Assembly: GCA_028066595.1 (NCBI GenBank)
Contig: JALCBJ010000054.1
Coordinates: forward strand, 1 to 45,506
Reading direction: 5' to 3'
DNA length: 45,506 nt
Source of the DNA: Thermoanaerobaculia bacterium
Lineage (GTDB): Bacteria; Acidobacteriota; Thermoanaerobaculia; Multivoradales; J023
The position numbers were made by a program, and so were the translations under genes. The notes below the pieces were generated by a model that worked only from the letters and a program-made list of their open reading frames with translations, ran no database searches and had not been told where the DNA came from. The stretch's first letter is position 1, and the number at the start of each line of letters is the position of its first letter. Positions 43,113 through 45,506 of the stretch are shown here, piece by piece.

Positions 43113-43128
43113 AAATCTCCGTAAGGCC

Positions 43129-43180
43129 GCCGAACTGCGCCCGTTCTGTGGCTGACTGCACCTCAGAGCCGAAGTTAAGA
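43129..43180 (+). other. attC-like site, imperfect
   Basis: Begins with GCCGAAC (43129-43135), continues with a GGCTGA / TCAGAGCC imperfect stem (43150-43170) and ends at GTTAAGA (43174-43180). The R'' box equals that of the 40708 site; the left spacer is too long for a clean attC, so this is a candidate only. Confidence 0.4.
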
Positions 43181-43196
43181 TAGACCCGGAAACGAT

Positions 43197-44189
43197 ATGA
43201 GCTCCGAACTCTATGTCGAACGCCTGCCAATTGAGGTGGAAGAAGGTTACCTTGGGTACTTTAAGTACGAAGGGAAACTTGTTCAGGACGGATACCTCGC
43301 AGCGACACAATCGGCCCAAGCGCTATTGGGAATGGACAAGGCGCTGCGCCATTTCTTTGTCGCACTTGAGCCGGGCTTGGAAGAGGTCGAATTCGACATT
43401 CCAGTCCGAGTCCGTGCTGGTTCTTGGGAAGCACTTATCCCCGAGACTCTTGAGCAATGGGTCGCGGCAGGCGCAGGAGCAGCGTTCACGACCTACCTCG
43501 TTACGGTCGCGAAGAGAGCCGCGGAGAACGATGTGGGCGAGCGAGGGCTTGGCGATATTGCCCGGACGGCCCTACATGGTGTTCAGTGGTTCATTCGCGT
43601 CGGGCGGCATCTGGGTAAAGTCGAGATGCGTCGACTTGAGGAAGTGAAGATCGATGCCGAGAACCTTTTGATCGGTATACCAAATGATGATGGCGAGACG
43701 CTTTGGCTTCCGAAGTTCCACTTTGATCTTCTTCAGGCAGCCCCCCGAACCCTGTTGAAGGAACTGGTTGCAGTCGTTGAAAAGGAGAGGGCTCTGGTCG
43801 TTGGCGTCGTAGAGGAGAACGAGCTAACAGAGGTTCGGGCAGATCATGACGTGCGTTCGGTGTTTGTTGAGGAAGATCAGGAGGAGGACGATGTCCTGTT
43901 CCCTGAACTGGAGCACGGAATGAAAGTGGACCTCGAAGGCCGCGTGACCCGCGGCAATGGTGAGAGCAACACGATAGGCTTCAAATACAACGGCCATATA
44001 CTTACGTGCCTTCCAGAGGCGGGACGCGTAACCCGATTCAAGCCTGTGATGTTCTCGCCGGCCCGGATAGTCGGGGTGATTACCCGTGAGAAGACACAGT
44101 TTGATTTCGGTGCGGCGCGCCCGAAAATCATATTTTCCGAACTGACTCGAATCGAGCGAAAGGCCGATCAGCGGGAGCTCTTTCCTTGA
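43197..44189 (+). CDS. Conserved-looking hypothetical cassette protein
   Basis: 330 aa, soluble. N-terminal GKLVQDGYLAATQSAQALLGMDKALRHFFVALEPGL followed by VEFDIPVRVRAGSWEALIPETLEQWV suggests a family of hypothetical proteins often met in integrons and defence islands (possibly DUF7946-type; not certain). The middle has a Gly/Ala helix (VAAGAGAAFTTYLVTVAKRAA) and the C-terminus is beta-rich with an acidic linker VEEDQEEDDV. No catalytic motif. ATG start with GGA 9 nt upstream. Confidence 0.72.
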   Translation: MSSELYVERLPIEVEEGYLGYFKYEGKLVQDGYLAATQSAQALLGMDKALRHFFVALEPGLEEVEFDIPVRVRAGSWEALIPETLEQWVAAGAGAAFTTYLVTVAKRAAENDVGERGLGDIARTALHGVQWFIRVGRHLGKVEMRRLEEVKIDAENLLIGIPNDDGETLWLPKFHFDLLQAAPRTLLKELVAVVEKERALVVGVVEENELTEVRADHDVRSVFVEEDQEEDDVLFPELEHGMKVDLEGRVTRGNGESNTIGFKYNGHILTCLPEAGRVTRFKPVMFSPARIVGVITREKTQFDFGAARPKIIFSELTRIERKADQRELFP

Positions 44190-44289
44190 TCCATCCGCAG
44201 AGCCCAATGATTGCGGACGCACGCGTTGCGCGCGGCGCTGACTTCAGCCCTTCTGCGATGAAGCTTGAGAAGCTACCGAGGTAGATATT

Positions 44290-45315
44290 GTGAAATTCGG
44301 GCTCCTACTCGCATTCGTTTTCGTCTTCTCGCTGCTGCCTTTAGGCGCCTCAGCCTTGGAGACCGCACCGCTACGATACGACGTGAGTGCTCAGCCGGGC
44401 GCGTTCGTTCCGTATGCTGCCAACCATTCATTTACCGAGCCGAACCGTCGTATAACGCGAATCTTGTTCTCAATCCATGGCAGAGGGTTCGATGCATTTC
44501 AGTACTACAAGAATGCAGAACAGGCAGCCTCACGGGCACCTGATGTCCTGGGTCAGACACTGATCGTTGCACCACAGTTCTACGAGCAAAAGGTTATCCC
44601 CGGCGCAATCCCGGATGGCTTGCTTTTTTGGAGAACCAGTCCGTTTCGCGGGTCCGTACGTTCAGCGATCGGCCCAGACGTAAAAGTGATTTCACTCAGT
44701 GCCTACGCCGTCATTGATGAGTGGCTTGGTCGACTTGTTGATAGTGGTAACTTCCCGAACGTACGCGAGATTGTCTTGGTCGGGCATTCCGCTGGCGGCC
44801 AGCTCGTACAGAGATACGCAATGGTTGGCAAGTACCAGCACGATGAGATCCAGTTTCGTTATGTTGTTTCCGCGCCATCTTCCTACGCCTATCCTTCGCC
44901 AGAGCGTTACAACGTCGCCAAGCGGACTTTCGTTGTTCCAGATGCAACGACGATTGAACGGTGCCCGAGATACGATCATTGGGGTTATGGTCTCGAGGAG
45001 CCATACCGATACTTCGCCGACATCGATTCCCAGGCAATCGTGGAATCCTACTCAAAGAAGAGAGTCTTCTACCTCGTTGGCGAGAAAGATGCCGATCATA
45101 ACGACGAGTCTCTTAGCAAGGTTTGTGGTGCGATGCTGCAGGGCGCACATCGATTGCAGCGCATGTTGGTGTTCCAGTCCTTCCTCGAGTTCAAATACGG
45201 CAAACCCATCTCACAATTTCACAAGTTTGAAGTCGTACCTAAGGTTGGGCACTATGGCTTCGGGACGATGACATCTCCCGCTGGACTTCGAGCATTGTTC
45301 GCCCCGTTACGTTGA
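44290..45315 (+). CDS. Secreted alpha/beta hydrolase
   Basis: 341 aa, GTG start at 44290 with GAGG upstream. Signal peptide (KFGLLLAFVFVFSLLPLGASA, cleavage before LETAP). The hydrolase core shows LFSIHGRGFDA (oxyanion region), LVGHSAGGQLVQRY with nucleophile GHSAG, YLVGEKDADHNDES (acid) and KVGHYGFG (catalytic His). Probable periplasmic or extracellular esterase/lipase-like enzyme; substrate unknown. Last complete gene of the cassette-like series. Confidence 0.88.
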   Translation: MKFGLLLAFVFVFSLLPLGASALETAPLRYDVSAQPGAFVPYAANHSFTEPNRRITRILFSIHGRGFDAFQYYKNAEQAASRAPDVLGQTLIVAPQFYEQKVIPGAIPDGLLFWRTSPFRGSVRSAIGPDVKVISLSAYAVIDEWLGRLVDSGNFPNVREIVLVGHSAGGQLVQRYAMVGKYQHDEIQFRYVVSAPSSYAYPSPERYNVAKRTFVVPDATTIERCPRYDHWGYGLEEPYRYFADIDSQAIVESYSKKRVFYLVGEKDADHNDESLSKVCGAMLQGAHRLQRMLVFQSFLEFKYGKPISQFHKFEVVPKVGHYGFGTMTSPAGLRALFAPLR

Positions 45316-45376
45316 AAACGCAAAACCAGGTCGTGCACTGAACCCGGACTTGCGGTATTTCTCAAATGAAAAGGCG

Positions 45377-45505
45377 TCACTTCCGACTCGGTGACGACTG
45401 ACGTTCGGCGACGGAGCTGCCGCCAACTGCGGAGAGTCCGATGGCGGCCCAGCTGGTTCCCCATACGTCGTAGATGTAGTCGTTGGCGTCCGACGGCTCG
45501 TGGCT
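45377..45505 (-). CDS. C-terminal fragment of a gene running off the right edge
   Basis: Minus-strand frame entering from the window edge, 42 residues, ending at TGA (45377-45379). It reads SHEPSDANDYIYDVWGTSWA then AIGLSAVGG and a polar tail. The DVWGTSWAAIGL pattern is like the final helices of alpha/alpha-toroid (prenyltransferase/squalene-cyclase repeat) proteins, but the fragment is too short to be sure. Its 3' end contains the same GCCGAAC word seen at the cassette junctions and a hairpin (CGTCAC / GTGACG), both just before or at the stop. Confidence 0.55.
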   Translation of the reverse strand, partial: SHEPSDANDYIYDVWGTSWAAIGLSAVGGSSVAERQSSPSRK

Positions 45506-45506
45506 G

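Noticed and set aside
44190..44289. Third full attC site
   Set aside because: Has a TCCGCA/TGCGGA hairpin and GTTGCGC, but no R'' box at the right distance; spacing does not match the two good sites.
1..45506. tRNA, rRNA, CRISPR arrays, insertion sequences
   Set aside because: No cloverleaf-like sequence, rRNA signature, regularly spaced repeats or transposase was noticed on either strand.

Overview
The window comes from a high-GC, Gram-negative-type bacterium. Signal peptides, an ECF sigma/anti-sigma pair, a Wzx-like flippase and a secreted protein ending in a DGFESG...AWS tail would fit Acidobacteriota (perhaps Thermoanaerobaculia) or a similar lineage; this taxonomic guess is weak. Genes are packed with many 4-bp ATGA/GTGA overlaps up to about 39.1 kb. 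From about 39.9 kb the DNA is visibly less GC-rich and differently organised.

Region 1 (about 0.1-20.2 kb) is a nonribosomal peptide locus. On the minus strand one apparent operon runs membrane glycosyltransferase, acyl-CoA-dehydrogenase-like flavoenzyme, HupE/UreJ-like membrane protein, stand-alone adenylation enzyme with a proline-like code, free carrier protein, then a C-A-T NRPS, followed by an ankyrin protein. On the plus strand are a C-A-T-TE NRPS, a methyltransferase, a sulfotransferase and a GT2, with a divergent GT4; an Sfp-type phosphopantetheinyl transferase closes the region. The parts read as: proline loaded on a carrier protein and oxidised to pyrroline/pyrrole, one Asn-like residue, one unknown residue, thioesterase release, then tailoring. 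The standout is the 1381-aa NRPS: its adenylation domain carries an Asn-type code and is split after motif A8 by a PP-loop ATPase module of about 350 residues with cysteine pairs, resembling N-acetyl-sugar amidotransferases. This looks like a new kind of interrupted adenylation domain that may remodel an Asn/Asp side chain.

Region 2 (20.2-27.2 kb) is a glycan/export set: GT2, a small membrane protein, a FAD oxidoreductase carrying a fused copy of the same membrane module, a second sulfotransferase, a GT1-type glycosyltransferase and a flippase. It may serve the peptide, a sulfated surface glycan, or both.

Region 3 (27.2-31.4 kb) has a thioredoxin-like/ECF sigma/anti-sigma operon divergent from a large secreted protein built of two homologous halves with six YLN-HEC-type units.

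Region 4 (31.4-39.1 kb) is a tightly coupled five-gene operon: SWIM zinc finger, DUF5691, MoxR AAA+ ATPase, DUF5682 and VWA protein.

Region 5 (39.1-45.5 kb) starts with about 0.8 kb holding only a possible gene fragment, followed by six unrelated single genes all on the plus strand. At least two of the gaps contain 61-bp sites with attC architecture (complementary R boxes GCCGAAC/GTTCGGC, L boxes GCGGCT/AGCCGC, an unpaired C). This is best read as an integron gene-cassette array with no integrase in the window. Cassette products include a two-TM PLD-like protein, an HNH-like zinc protein, and a membrane-anchored protein with a collagen stalk and a phage tail-collar-like head. A partial minus-strand gene runs off the right edge.
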